Below are positions 48,901 to 61,952 of a stretch of DNA of 64,000 bases, piece by piece (the first letter of the stretch is position 1; every line of letters starts with the position of its first letter). The stretch is taken from NCBI RefSeq assembly GCF_000524195.1, contig NW_020170456.1, positions 150,833-214,832 on the forward strand. Direction: 5' to 3'. The notes below the pieces were generated by a model. It had not been told where the DNA came from, searched no databases, and worked only from the letters and a program-made list of their open reading frames with translations. A program made the position numbers and the translations under genes. This DNA is from Echinococcus granulosus (Eukaryota > Platyhelminthes > Cestoda > Cyclophyllidea > Taeniidae).

Positions 48901-51900
48901 TTTACGTAGAAGATTGCCTTTAAACAAGGCATTTAAACCTTAAGTAAGACTTTTATTCACCTACGACCTCGCACTTTTCATATTTTTTTCTTCTCCCTTA
49001 AATAATCGAAAGGAGAGAATATTTATGGTCCTCTACTATGCGAGGGAACGTATAATTAACGCGGCCCCCAATGCACGAGTAAAGACAGCGTCCCACGACA
49101 AATCAGTTGCCTTAAGCAATAACCGTAAAAGACGAAGCGGTGCTTAAAAGGTATCCCACGCTGTCTTGTCTTTCCTTCAGGGTGCAGGGAGGGAGGGGGG
49201 GCAAAAGGAAAAAAGCAGGAAAGGCGGACGCCACCATGTTGTATAGGCGATAACGCCGACCTGTGTTGCAGCGCGCCGACTGATGACGCAATTCCAGCAC
49301 CGACGTACAGACGGTGATGTCAAACGCCAGGCCGTGTCTGTCAGCCGAGCCGCGACTGCGTGATGATGGCCCTCCTAACAGTGGGCGGCGGGAGACCAGA
49401 CAAAGATTGATGCACACGTGGCACGTACACCCAAATGTCGATGTTTTTTTCTAGCCATGCCAAGGGATTTTCATCCCTCTCTAAAGGTATCGTACACCTC
49501 TATCCTCTCTACTCCCACCCCTCTCTGACCTGCTCACTGTTCCAGTCACAGTGGCGGAGTGACGCCACTTCTGTCAGTAGTCACCATCAGGTCTTCCAAT
49601 GCACTTTTCATGAAGGCTTGCGTGAATCACTTTATGTGTCCCACAAACGTCATCAGGAGACGTCATGAGGCACCAGGATCTGACGCAAGTAAGCGGTAAC
49701 TTTTCTAAGATAAAGCAGCCAACAAATGGGAACGCCTTTCCTTATTTTATGAATTACTTTCATCTTTTTCAACAAAAAAAAATTGCTAAAACTACTCACC
49801 AAGAGAGTTCGGAAAAATGATCTTGTGTGCTACATTACCCGCCATGAACAATCCCTTTCCTACTTATAGCGGGTAGCCCCATTTAAGTAGTATGCAAGAA
49901 GCTCAGCTGATTGAAGGCCGGTGAGACCGGTTCAAACGTGTGAAAACACGCGCAAAAGTGGCCGTCATTTGTTAATCACGTGACCGTGCTCATAGCCACA
50001 GCGTAACACCACGGCCTGGCCAACGAGTCAGGCATTGGGACAACTAACCCTGACCCATGAGTGACACAAACCCACATCCACACACACACACACACACTCT
50101 GGCACGCCCAACTGAGGGCAAATTACTGTCCTTTAATTACACGTCAAAATAAGCAAAATTTGAGAGCAATTTCGTTTCGTATTTGTCACAAAGAATAACA
50201 CTCACCAAAGAGTCCGCCCTTCCAATCAGCCAATGGGACGCGGGTGTAACAAGGAGTGGGCATAGTACTTTTCGATAAGATCAGCCATTTTATGGGTGAA
50301 TAAATGGCTCTATGGCAATGTATTTGGAGAGTTGCTGGCACAACAATGCCTTCATTTAATCTATACAAATAAAAATGGCACCAGGTACTAGGAAATTGTG
50401 AAAGCACGGGAAAATAAATCGGAGTAATAACAAAATGGGACTGAGATGAGACTGATTTGAAATTCCTAATTAACCCTCCACCCTGCCGTCCTGCCCCGCA
50501 GTCCGTCCGTAATCCCAGCTTCTTCCATTCTGTCTGTTGGACAGTGGCAGTCGTGTGGATCGGTGCTACCGGGAGTACTGAGACTGACGAAAAAGGCAGC
50601 AGAAGATCTTCCCACCAGAAGGTTCTGCGGCAGCATGTGGTGCGAGACCTCACGTAATCTTGTGAGAACAGCGCACTTTTTCCCACTCACTGCTGACCGC
50701 TTGTGGCTGTCTCGATAGAAAATTCATTCTTCACTTTCCGGCACACCTCTGTGATTGAACGAGTTATTTCAAGTAGGTGGGAATTAGCTGCAGGCGTAAC
50801 GGTTTGGCCTCCAGAGTGTGAGCACCGCCTGCACGCAAATCGCACCGTATTCTGGGGACTAGAACCAAAGCAGAGCGCGTCCAAGACAATATAGAGTGTC
50901 TAATAAATAGAGCGTCCAGAGGAATGTCCGCTTTCTCAGCCAACTTTGGAATATAGGGCCATTTCCCATCACCAGTCCGTCCAATGGCGCATTTTTTCTC
51001 CTTTGCACACAGTGAGGAACAGCTTGACAGCGTTTGACAGTCAAGTCGTCTGACAAACAACGTCATCCTCCCGACAGAATACTTTTCTGGGGGTGGAGGG
51101 GGGGGGGAATGACAACTCGCGTGAAAGTTAAGAGCTGGATCAAACGCTAACTTTACAGACGGTGATTTGACAACCTCTTTTAAAAAAAATTCCCAAATTT
51201 ATTTGTAACTAGTCCGAATGACGTGGGAAGTTGGATACATGACTGGTCTTGCACTAGGCAGTTTATTTAACAACTGACGTCGAAGCGGAGAAGGATACAA
51301 TGCAGCGTTTTGAATGCTAACAACAGACGATCTTCGTGTCTTTAGCAATCAAATCTGACGTCTCCTTGTAAGGCTGGGAAAGGCAGGCGGCAGAAAGCAT
51401 CAATAGACAAAATCAGTTAAACTGCTTCCTTATGTTTAGCATTTACTTCGGGCTACAAGAGGTCAGGATGGAATCAGTTGGCGAGAGACAAGTGGATGAG
51501 GTCGAGAGAGAGGGCTCTAGTGAATCCCATCAGTACTTTGATAACTTCCCTTCTACTTAGGATATGAAAATCCGCCCTCCCTCCCCTCCAACCATGGTAG
51601 AAGTTGGAGGAGGGGTATGCAGCTTACTAAGCCCCGCGTCCCAAAATAGCACCGGCACCAACCAAATGGTGTGGGTCAGGTGATGAACCAGACAGAATGG
51701 GTCACATGACACACCGTCCGGCGAACAAACGACAGAAAAAAAGCAACCAAGGGGAGCTTAAAGTGCAGTGCCCTTTGAACGTCCCGCATTTACACACACA
51801 AGTGCGTATATTTAAACACGCGCCTTCAGAAGTTTTGTTTGTGAACTTTTTCTAAGCAGTGTAGGGAAAAAAGTGATCAAATTACTGAATGCCTCGAGGG

Positions 51901-53907
51901 CCTAGAAAAGGGACCCGCACTGAGTGTGGAGAGGAGAAAGAGGGAGGGGAGCGCATCGTTTTGAAGGTGGACAGGCCCTTCTAAACCGAAAGAGAGGCCG
52001 AATTTTCTCCCACCTGATGGAAGGTAAAATACATCTGCAGAATGTGGGTAGAAAAGGAGATGGTAAGGCAATTCCCAGGTACACCATCATGCCATGTGGG
52101 AGGCCACTTTCTTGTCATCTTTTCCTCATATTAAATGCCTTTATTTTGCGGAACAAAAAATTTTTTTTTCCTGCGAAAAAGCATTGCCGACCGTGAAGAC
52201 AGACAAAACAGCACCATCAACGAATGCGAGGTGACACGATGGAGACCGTGAGTTTCGCTTTACAGGAGGACCAGTCCACCTGGCAAGCTGGACGGATAAA
52301 GGAGCTACTTTAAGCTAATATAACGAGAGAGAAAAGGGAAGAAACAGTTAATTTCCTCTCCCCTCTAGACCCAATATAAGGTCGTCGACGCGGGAAAAAA
52401 GCGTAGGAAGAAGGAACAAGGACGCCGACCTTGAAGACAGACAACACCACCAATGAGTGCTAGGTGAGGTGACTCAGTGGAGAGCGTGGAGCTTGGCCTC
52501 GCAGGCACTGGGCCAGTCCTCATTGCGAGACATGGAGCGACAGGAGGTGGAGAAGCGGGGCCAGGGAGGAAGGCGTGCGGAGATGGTAATGACCACATTT
52601 ATTAGATCTTATGAATTTTTAAAGCTACGGTCGCAAAAAGTACCGGCAAAGGCACATCAAAAAACGGAGGGTAAAGATACGGGGCTCCTCTCACAGGTTA
52701 TTACAGGACAGGTAAACTCGGAGAGCACGAAAACATGACCCATCTGTGGACAGTGGGGAGAAGGGGAAGAGAGAGTTTACTTCAACTTAACCAATTTGGC
52801 TTTATTTCTGAATTTTGTGGGACAGAAAAGAAAAAGGGAGGATTAGGAGGGGAAAAACAATACCAGGTAAAAATAATTAGTTACTTGGGGCAAATTCAAA
52901 TTACACTGATAAATCGCAAACACATGGAAGTGACTAATTCCCCCAGAGACATAAAAAGGTAACAGAAGACGACGAAGGATGGGGGGAGGAGTAGGAGGAG
53001 GAGTAATAGGGTCTCGTAACCTGGAAAGACGACATGCGAACAAGAGGCCAGAGCTTGACCTCGGAATGTGGATGAATCATCAGGACTGCAGGAACTGTAT
53101 GATACGTCTTCAATGTATCGCATTAAGAAAAAAAACTACTCGGCGAAAAGCACAATATAACTTGAATTTACAGACTACTCAATGGATTCTTCAGCCTCCC
53201 ATAATCCAAACTCGTGGTCTAAGTGTGGTAAAGTAGTGCCGACGCAGTAAGATACCACCGAAACCTTTGCCGACGCATAAAAGAAGGCTTAGATCCAGAA
53301 GGAATGGATGGTTAAGGTTGTGAAGATCCACTTTAACCCGATCTCAAGAGGGGGAGAGGACATCATAGAAGCCTACTTTCCCTGCCACAAGAAGCAGAGG
53401 CCAAACTTCCAGGATCAACTTGCGTATGAGTGCAAAATGCGAAATCGAGGCAATGACTGACATTTCTGCCCCGAAAAAAACTTTGTATGCACTGGATACC
53501 GGTACCGGTAGAGCTGAGGACAGAGATGTTCTGTAACCCGCACTTCACGCCAGTGACACGGGACTCCGGTCCTTCAACAACCATAAATCCTCACCAGATC
53601 CCTCACGACAAGAGCACGTGAATATCAACTCACCGGTTAAGAGAAGTCGTTCCTCCGTTTTACCGCAGGAGACGTTGACAACTGCTTCAAAAAGGTATGC
53701 ACGACCTTGTGTGCCCTGGAATGACTTAGAGATGAGATCTTCATGTCTAGCCAAATGAGCTCGACAGTGGATACAGCTGTATGTGCGTTCATCTACGACA
53801 ATAGCGTCTGGTGAGTCCGTTCCACCGCTAGAACTGGTACTGGAGCTACTGCAACGATTTGTGCCTCCACCATTTACACCCAAGTAGACTTGAAATGTCT
53901 TCACCAT
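45971..53907 (-). CDS. YPEL: Yippee-like zinc-binding protein
   Basis: Member of the YPEL1-4 group of small zinc-binding proteins, reported at centrosomes and nuclei and related to cereblon-type beta folds; the biochemical role is not settled. Two minus-strand coding exons, 53907-53634 and 46149-45971, join in phase 1 to 150 aa (usual about 119-121). Seen: [29 protein letters not shown] with the first Cxx[40 protein letters not shown] with the second zinc pair, [33 protein letters not shown]. The intron is 7.5 kb. About 30 residues rich in Gly and Ser, absent from the vertebrate proteins, are inserted between TFQVYL and RTYSC. The C-terminus runs nine residues beyond the usual NGWD-like end. 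An acceptor (CCTCCTAG) sits 8 nt before the ATG, so there is either a 5' UTR intron or a spliced leader. Confidence 0.95.
50080..50096. repeat. (CA)n microsatellite
   Basis: A run of CA dinucleotides inside the large Yippee-like intron. Confidence 0.75.
52187..52540. repeat. Diverged tandem duplication, offset about 240 bp
   Basis: GCCGACCGTGAAGACAGACA near 52187 and GCCGACCTTGAAGACAGACA near 52427 start similar segments. Both go on with an AACxxCACCA block, GAGGTGAC or GAGGTGACTC, a GGAGA(C/G)CGTG block and, further on, CCAGTCC. The two copies are clearly related but diverged. Confidence 0.55.
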
Positions 53908-56739
53908 GCTGTCACCTAGGAGGAAAAGAAATTTGGGTAGCATCCATTTGTGACCTGACTCTTGCACACAGAAAACTTGCAAAAAAGATGGAGGCGAACA
54001 AATAACATCGCAGGCTACTGTGAGATAAATGGACGTTTTATAGATCCCGGGGAATATCGCTGTAGCAATAAATTAGTCTGCATTTTCATGTCATTAGAAG
54101 GCGAAGGGGAAGAAATTACTCTCCGTCTTTTTCAACGGTCAAGAAAAGTGGGACAAAAAGCACCTCTTTTTCTTGCAGCTAAAACATCAGGACAAACAGG
54201 AAAACAGCTTGACGGAATTTGTTGATTAATGAAAATGACTATCATAGCGCTTTGATGCATGTAATCTGGTGCTACATGGCGAATAGAGGGGAGCAGATGC
54301 GATTTATGTGAGAGAAAAATACCACATTTCAGGTATTAGGCAGGAGAAGCTATTTAATGGCATAAACTTCGATCAGATGAATGACGTGCAACACTAAAAT
54401 GGGAGGAGGGAGGGCGGGAATTGGGTGAAATGCAGTGAAGTATCGCAAATGTTTTATTGTCCAAGATTGGCCTGAGGTAAGATCAAAATAATTGAATACA
54501 GCACAAGTCTAGCAACAAATTTGTATTCTTCCTAAAAAGCAACTATACGAGACGATAGGGGAAAAATGCAGGAACAGATGACTCCAATCTCGGAAGTCTA
54601 GAAAACTAGATAAATGGTATATAAAAACGAACTATGGAAAAGATTTAGTGTCAAGCCAAAAACTAAACCCTTCAAATTTATTTGAAGCCAATTATATACC
54701 ATGCAGATCAATTACTTGGGAATAGAAGCACATGACTGTTTGGTAAAAACCTCGTTTTAAAGGGACAAGCAAATACCCATTTCACACCGTTTGTTGATAA
54801 ATGAAAAATTTTGTATAAAATCACGCAGAGTGCAAACTTATTCTTTCTCAAAGAAAACTGGACTCATGGAAAATAAGTAGAAGAATGAAAATGAACGCAA
54901 CACTAATTCAAGTAAGTTGTTATGAAGTTATTAGGCAAAATAAGGCACTCAAATAACCGCATGAGAAAAGGGCGCAATATAGGAAAATACTTGCGCATAC
55001 ACCAAATTTGCCTCGAAGCACCAGGTGATAACCACTGCCGGTACCCAAGGAACAGCTCTTCCTAATCGCGTAAGCTGATAAGGCCAAGACTTGAGACGCG
55101 CGCAACAGACGACCTTGAATAGGCTGGTTAAATAAATATTTGCACAAATTATTTTAAATTTCACAACTTTGTACAAAAAAAGTCACGGATTTTATGCTAA
55201 GTTTTTAAAATTATAGTAGTATTTTTGATTGTTAAACAATTAGGTGATATTATTGTCAACAGCCGGTAAGGAGTCAAGAGTTAAGAATTATTGCAACTCA
55301 AGTTTTTTCGTCAATTCGTACATTTTAAGTAAAGAACATTTTCCACACCGCTAATATTTTGCTTGACGAAAGCCGTAAAAGCCAAAACGGCTTTGCAATA
55401 AGCTAAGTTGGAACAGTATTTATTGCTCTATTTATTAATAAATTCCAATTCTAATGCTAAAGTTTTTTGGCTGGAAATAATTACTTAGCAAGCTTTCGCC
55501 TTTAAACGCTTGTCTTCTTCCCCCTTTTTTAAAAGTAATCGAAAAAATTCAGCTGCACTTTGTACTAATAATTAAACAGATAATCAAATAGATACGCCTG
55601 AATTCAATGATCGTTTTTACTTCTTTCTTACTATAATTATCTGGCCTTACCTTTTTTAGGAGTAAACCTTTTCCTTCCCTGCCGATTCCTCTTTCTTGCC
55701 TGTTCCACTTTCCTCACTTCTGGTTACATTATTACTGCTGTCTGAAGATTAATGTGGCACTTAACAAACAGAAAGGTAGCACCCGAGAATTATAGAGGAG
55801 CACGATGAAAGCAAAGTAGAGCCTCCTCCCCTTCTATTAATAATTGCACTGACAGTGACCTCTCCCAAGTCATTTGTATTGAGGCAGGCATATGAAGTGT
55901 TGCACCGTTTTCTAAGCCTAAGAAGTAGACTGTATTCTAGCTGAATAAAAATTCTTCTTTGTTTCTGAAAAGAAATATTTTTACGGAGTCTCCATTGTTA
56001 CTGACTCATTACAAGGAGTTTGCGGCTCTAGCCTTTTGCCATTCGCTGTTAGACATATTTGGATGGCAGCCTTCTAGAAGTAAATTGATAAAGGATGAAT
56101 CTATTATTTTTATTACGTTTTCCTTATGCAGCTCTATTATGTAATAACTTTGGTTTAATATTTTGGCTAAATTTCCACCACCTTATTCACTTTTCAGGTG
56201 AAATGGAAACAGACTACCTTGAATACCATCGAAAAAAATTGTAATAACCTAAAATGAAGGGAAATAAAACAATTCATCCGAGAATGATCGCATTTGTGTT
56301 ATGGCATTTGGCGCCGTCATTCTGGAGCAGATCTCCTGTTTGAAGCTGACTCGCCGCCCCATCGATTTTCCTCTTTCAAAAGATCCCTTGTCAGGTGGAT
56401 TCAGCAGTCGCCACAGATTTTGTATGTCACTCTTCTAAAGGTAATTGTATTCGCCACTTTTTCAAATTTGTGATTGCTCTGTCCTGTTTGAAAGACTTCT
56501 AAATCTACTAAGTGAATTTCACAACTTTTTTTGTAAGGTTGCAACCTGTAATGAGAATTTCAGCTTTGTTTAAACATCTCATCCACTGCATCCCACTGCG
56601 GCGACTTTGCTAGCTTCGGGCTAAATTTCTATCATTCAAAGTGTCCATCAACACAAACCTCAAATAATAAAGAGACATTTAAGCTACTAACCACCCATTA
56701 TCAGTAGTATCATTAAATTGGTCTCATTGTCTAGGCGAA
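53908..56739. other. Divergent intergenic region between YPEL and the LIM gene
   Basis: 2.8 kb of AT-rich DNA with no recognisable exon. It should contain promoters for both flanking genes and any 5' UTR exons. No distinct core element was identified by eye. Confidence 0.5.
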
Positions 56740-58140
56740 ATGCCAAGCCGGCGCGATCAAGCAAGAAAGAGCGATTCACGCAAAAGTGGAAAAAGTGAAC
56801 AGGATCAACAGGACCAGGAAGAACAACCTCAAAAATCGCAGAAAGGAAAACAAAAGCATCAGCAGCAACAACAAGAAAATGATAGAGAGAGAGCAGATGA
56901 CCAAGAGGACGACCCGTGTGGAAGACGGGCGAACTCTCAGGAGCAGCGGCAGCAGCAGCAACAGCAGGGTAGTGGTCAGCAACAGCAATGTCAAGGCCAA
57001 CAGTGTGCTCGAAAATCGTGTCAACAACAGCAAGCTCCTAATGAGCTCAATGATTGCGTCAAATGCGGCCAGGAGACCACTGAGGGTCAGGCTATAAACT
57101 TCAATGGTCGTAAATGGCATCCTGAATGCTTCACCTGTAATGGCTGTTGCATGGTGCTTTCAAAGGTGTCCTTCTTTCTGGATGGTGAAAGAATCTTCTG
57201 CTCAAGTTGCTGGGCGAGAAATGTCAAGAGTAATTGTTCTGTGAGTTTCGGTGCACTCCCCTTACAGGGCCTATTAAAAGAGCTTTGTTCACCTGCCATG
57301 ATTTGACCGAATGACAGCTCTTGTAGTTAAGAGTAAAATGTTAATCGAGAAACGATTTTGCTCGGTTTTCGTCTCACCTCCCTCCGAGGGGATGGCGCTC
57401 ATTGTGAAATGGATCTTTTTCACACAAATCATAAATTGAGTGACACCTTCAGACACTTCAGCATGCATGCGGGTACCTTTTGGGGTGAAAATACTTGCTT
57501 AGTGAAACGGATTCCATACTTTTTCACGCTCCCTTTTCTTCACTTTATCGGGTCCTTTTAGATAGCCGGAAAGTCTGGAAATAAGTCCTTCCACAAAGCA
57601 CTGTAAAATTCTTAGCGAATAATTTTTTTCAGCATTCCTTTAGCCAAAAATTGGAATTTTTTAGAGATCACACCAACATACACTGACAAATTTTGTGTTT
57701 ATTCGTGCCTTTAATTGGGCAGTTCCCACCATTGTTTTCCCGTTCAGGACAAATACACCTCGAAAAAATGCATTTTCTAGAAATCCAGTTTATTCAAACA
57801 AATCCCCTTCTTTTTTCGTTTTTAATAAAGCTAATTCTATCTTGAGATAGCACTTGCTGAGGTGGTTTGGGCGCTCCTGTTGGGTAATGTGTTGAACTTG
57901 AATGGACGTGGAAGTGTATTGTTAAAAAAAAACAAGACATACATCCCGCCCATTGTCATCCATTTTGCTTTTTCCCTTCAGCGGTGCGATGATGAAATCA
58001 CCGGTGATGCTCCGGTGGTCAACTTCGGTATTCGACGCTTCCATAAGTCCTGCTTTATCTGCTCGAGGTGTCGGTGTGATTTGGCCGGCCTACAATTCTG
58101 TATCAAGGGCAACGAATTCACCTGCCAGCAATGCATGTAA
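56740..58140 (+). CDS. Glutamine-rich two-LIM-domain protein
   Basis: Exons 56740-57240 and 57982-58140 join in phase 0 to 219 aa. Residues 1-105 are a low-complexity, Gln/Lys/Asp/Ser-rich region. LIM 1 follows: DCVKCGQE, GRKWHPECFTCNGC, then IFCSSCW, i.e. C-x2-C, H-x2-C-x2-C-x2-C and C-x2-C. LIM 2 is completed across the splice: NCS joined to RCDDEITGD gives C-x2-C, then RRFHKSCFICSRC and FTCQQC. LIM domains are protein-protein modules in cytoskeletal and nuclear adaptors, with the closest feel to FHL, CRP or testin groups; I cannot name the orthologue. An acceptor (TTGTCTAG) lies 5 nt before the ATG. The stop TAA overlaps a possible donor (AT|GTAAAG at 58137), so a longer isoform with more LIM domains is possible, but no further LIM exon was found on this strand. 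Confidence 0.83.
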
Positions 58141-61100
58141 AGCCCCTCTTTATTTTGCTTGTCTCTTCCTCTTTTCCTTTATTTTTTTCTCTGTTTCCGT
58201 CGATTTTTCACCCTTTTTCTTCCTTTTTCCTACGTCTGACAGTTACTTTCTAGCCTGAGGTGTGCTTCATGCGATTAAGTACTCTTTTGTTTTCCAGCTT
58301 CTCCATTTTAATGACTTAAAAGGGGTAGAAATAGGGGGGGTTATATGGTCCTTTTTAGAAGAGACTAACTAATTCAGCCGAAATAGCTGGAAGAGGGAAC
58401 AGCCTACGTCACGTGGGTTGTCAACCATGTCGCATTTGGCATCTCTGCTCTGACAAGTAGGCTGATTGCATTTTATGGGTACCAGTTAGGGGAAGAGCCT
58501 CCCCTTCAAGGTAAGGAACCATGGGCGGACTGGCAGAAAAACACCTTTAATTTCGTCAGTTTGACCCAGACCTGGAGCTGTCGCCACGGTTTGACAATGC
58601 CACCCGATTTGGGGTGACAAGGACTACAAAATTGCCTGTTAGTGACATTGAAAGTGAGGCAAAGCTTCCAATAAGATTTGTAAAGGTAGGAAATTGTTTG
58701 ATAGTAACTTGCTAGGTAGCAGATGGGTGAAGGAGGAGTAGTTGAAGGGCAAGAGCCTGTCATCAATTTGTTGTTTGATTGCTTAGTGAATAAAAAGTAA
58801 TTGTTTTGTATTCCAACATAAACTAAGCAAAGGAAAGATCCACGGAAGTGCCGTACCGCATTTGACGCTTATTGCAGTAGTTTTACCTAAAAGACAATGT
58901 TTGCTTTGCGTGTGCATGGGATGGACTAAAGTGGCAAATTCCCACCCCTTAAAAATGAACCATTTGTGAAAGACAAGTGTCCACTCGACAATGCCACTAA
59001 AAAGTGCGAAAGAAGGTAGATCAGAAGCAGGTAGAGTTGGGGCGGTACAACACCGCAAAGCCCATTTAAAAGAGGGTCCCCACGGAAAATGAACTAGAAA
59101 GAAGCCGTTTGGAGACAGAGGAGGTTAAAGCTAAACCTTTTATCCTGTTGCGAAAAATTGAGGTATTGTCTTAATTAGAAAATCACTGCTTTTGAATGAA
59201 ATTGTCCCCCAAGTATTAAAGACCATTATCCAGCAGTTAGAACTACTCAATAATATTTTTGCCTATTTACGCAGCTTATTTCTGCATGAAAATTGGGTGT
59301 TTTCGAGAAAACCGGTAACGAATTTTCGGTTTTTTAAGGGAACCTAGAGGTTTAGGAAAGACCTAGTAACAAATAAAAAGTAGGTCCTAAAAGTTCAATT
59401 GTTAGCGTAGTTTAGTGCCATAAACGTGCACGAAGACAAAAGGCGTCTAGCGAAAGCAAAATTCAAATGTGTGGAGGAGACCTTCTCAGATTCAGTTTAT
59501 GTAAACAAATAAATTTATTCGCATCCATGACTAACACTTTGTAATTACCTACAAGCAATAGGTTTTATAAAAAAAATATATATTTTAAGTCAAATAATTT
59601 TACTCCCAGTTCAGCAAGTAACTACTAATTGGCTCTGCAACTAATAGAGGAAGGATATTTTCAAATTTCGAAAAATGTCTCTGGGACCAAAATATAGAAG
59701 AATAAATATCCTAATGAAGTTACTCATTTAAAGAGCCACGGCTTGATTAATGCCTTTTTAACCAGCGATTTTTTCTAACTCTGGAAAAATTGCTAAGGCT
59801 GTAATTTTAGCAATATATCTCACTGTTTTTTAAAAAACGATTTACTCAAATCTTTTTAAATTTTACACTTGCAGGTTTTAACACCATTAGAGTTCCATTT
59901 TGTGTTGTTTTTCGCCCTTTTGATTGTGCGGTCCTCTCATGCCCTCAGATTTGGTTCTCTTCCATCACGACCCCAGAGAAGGCTCAAAGTACCGCACTGG
60001 TGGCTCAGAATTTCAGGAATGCCAACACTCGGCGGAGAATCATCGGAGAATCGCTGGCTTGACTCCAGCAAGAATAAACAATTTTCACAACCGAGCACCT
60101 GCATGCGTATCTTGTCACTTTCTAATAAAATGCCCACAAAGCAATTACAATTGCTATACCGGATTTGGGATTCAACACGGACTCTCGGAGGCGTCATTAA
60201 CAGGCGGCAGTACTTGCTTATGCCGCCTAACTTATCACATTTAATCCATCGGGCAAACGAATTTATTTGTTGTCTACAACTGCCAAATAGCCTTAAAGGT
60301 GTCCATCCGACGGTAATTTGACGCAATCTTCTGCTAGTTAACATTATGATGGTTTATGGTAATGAAAACTGCCTCGAAGAGCACTTTTCAGACACCTTAG
60401 CGAACGTCCTAACAACCACTGACATCTATGTTCGCAACTGTTGCTCTAAACATGTCCATCTGGTCGCTATTAAAGGGCTGCCCTAACATGGAAAGGCCGT
60501 TTTCCACGTAAGAGTCAGTAACGACTCCTGAGATGGGCACTAACAACGGCAGCCCAGTAAGCTGACCTACCCAGTTTCTCAAAGGACCTCAAGAGAGAAC
60601 AGATCCCGACTGATTCGTTCTGTCTTCCGTGATTCTGAAGGAAGGAATTACAAGTCGGTGCCAGAAAACTTCAAGGTCACGCAAAAACCGCAGTTTCAGA
60701 CTTCCCCACTGTTTACTCCTAGAGACCTTTTATCAAAGACACGGTCGCATTATTTACTCCGGTGAAGACATTCACTTAAAGACGTGGAGGCGACTTTTGA
60801 AGGAATGGAAGGTATCTAATCTGCTCTATAGTGGTCTGCGTTGCCCTGGGTTCTTTAATCTTTGATAGTGTGCGATCATAAGCCTACTACGAGGCCGTAA
60901 TTAGTCAACGTAATGACGGAAGAGTATGCTACTTACTCACGAGTGAGTAGCAAGTTAAGGGACTGTGGGATAAAGCGGAAGTACATCTAGCGAAGACTAA
61001 ACTGCCCAAGTTGTCCAGCACGATGGTAAACCAAACAGAAAATGGCCACAGACGCGCGATGTAAGAAACAGAAATGCAAATCTTTCGGATCTGTAGGGAG

Positions 61101-61952
61101 GATCCCAGGTGAGCCCGAGACGAAGCGAGCAGGTAATAGCGTGTTTACCCGTTTAAATACCAAAATACAGCACCACTTCATCTCAAAATGTCAGACGGAA
61201 CGGCAGTCTTCTTTGGTGGCATAAATAAAGGGACATCCTGTTTAATGTCCTTTACCAAATCAATTACTCCGCAGGAGTTACCGCACAAAATCACAGCGCC
61301 TACTTAATTGTCATGCAGCAGCTCTGTAGGCCTACACGCGACAGCAATTTCCCACTACTGCCATAATTTCGCCAGTAAAACGAATTTACCACTTTTCTGG
61401 AAGTTTATATTTTTTGACCAATCAAACAATCCAGAAATCGCGCCCCGCTCATCCCCCTTTGATTGGCCGATTGGGTCCTCCAAATCCTACGTCAATCAAT
61501 TACTATGACTACGGTCGAGTGACTCACGCCTAGGCGGCCTTGATTGGCCTCCCCTCCGAGGCCTGTGCTCACTCACGGTGTTCCTCCCACCCACGCCGAT
61601 CGATAATGAAGTATGGTCTGAAGTAATGGTTGATCGATTATCTGCTTGAGAGATCGATAGGATCCAGGCCACTCGGAAGCAAGTTCCAGGTCTTAGCGGA
61701 ACTAGTCCTACCGACTTAAGCGGACATAAGTGGGGAGACATTTAAATTATTATAGTAATTTAAAGTAACCTTCAAGGTTTACAGATTGCAATCACGGACG
61801 CGGCAACCGCGTCGGTTAGGGAGTATCACACTGTTAAGAACATCCATCAAGGGTATCACATAACAACGATATAAGTTGAGACAGTCATAGACGATGGCTG
61901 ATTTGAATAAGTAAGCGGTAATCTCAAAAAACCAACGATGCCTGCTTCGAGA
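58141..61952. other. Intergenic region between two convergent LIM genes
   Basis: 3.8 kb. No exon recognised; open frames around 59.9-60.9 kb lack plausible splice context and family match. A loose cluster of ATTGG/CCAAT pentamers occurs at about 61415-61560. Confidence 0.5.

Larger units (their letters stand above)
46150..53633. other. 7.5-kb intron of the Yippee-like gene
   Basis: Contains no nested gene that I can recognise on either strand. It holds a CA microsatellite near 50080-50096, a G-rich run near 51101-51110 and a diverged tandem duplication at 52187-52540. Many medium-length open frames occur, but all lack family resemblance. Confidence 0.6.

Noticed and set aside
54920..55176. 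Minus-strand hydrophobic open frames of 75 codons
   Set aside because: No start context, splice partner or family match; AT-rich sequence yields such frames by chance.
56776..57120. Leu-rich minus-strand open frame
   Set aside because: It is the complement of the CAG/CAA-rich region of the LIM gene, which yields Leu codons on the other strand.
59869..60321. Open frames on the plus strand after a CTTGCAG, considered as a third LIM exon
   Set aside because: No C-x2-C/H-x2-C pattern with LIM spacing is present.
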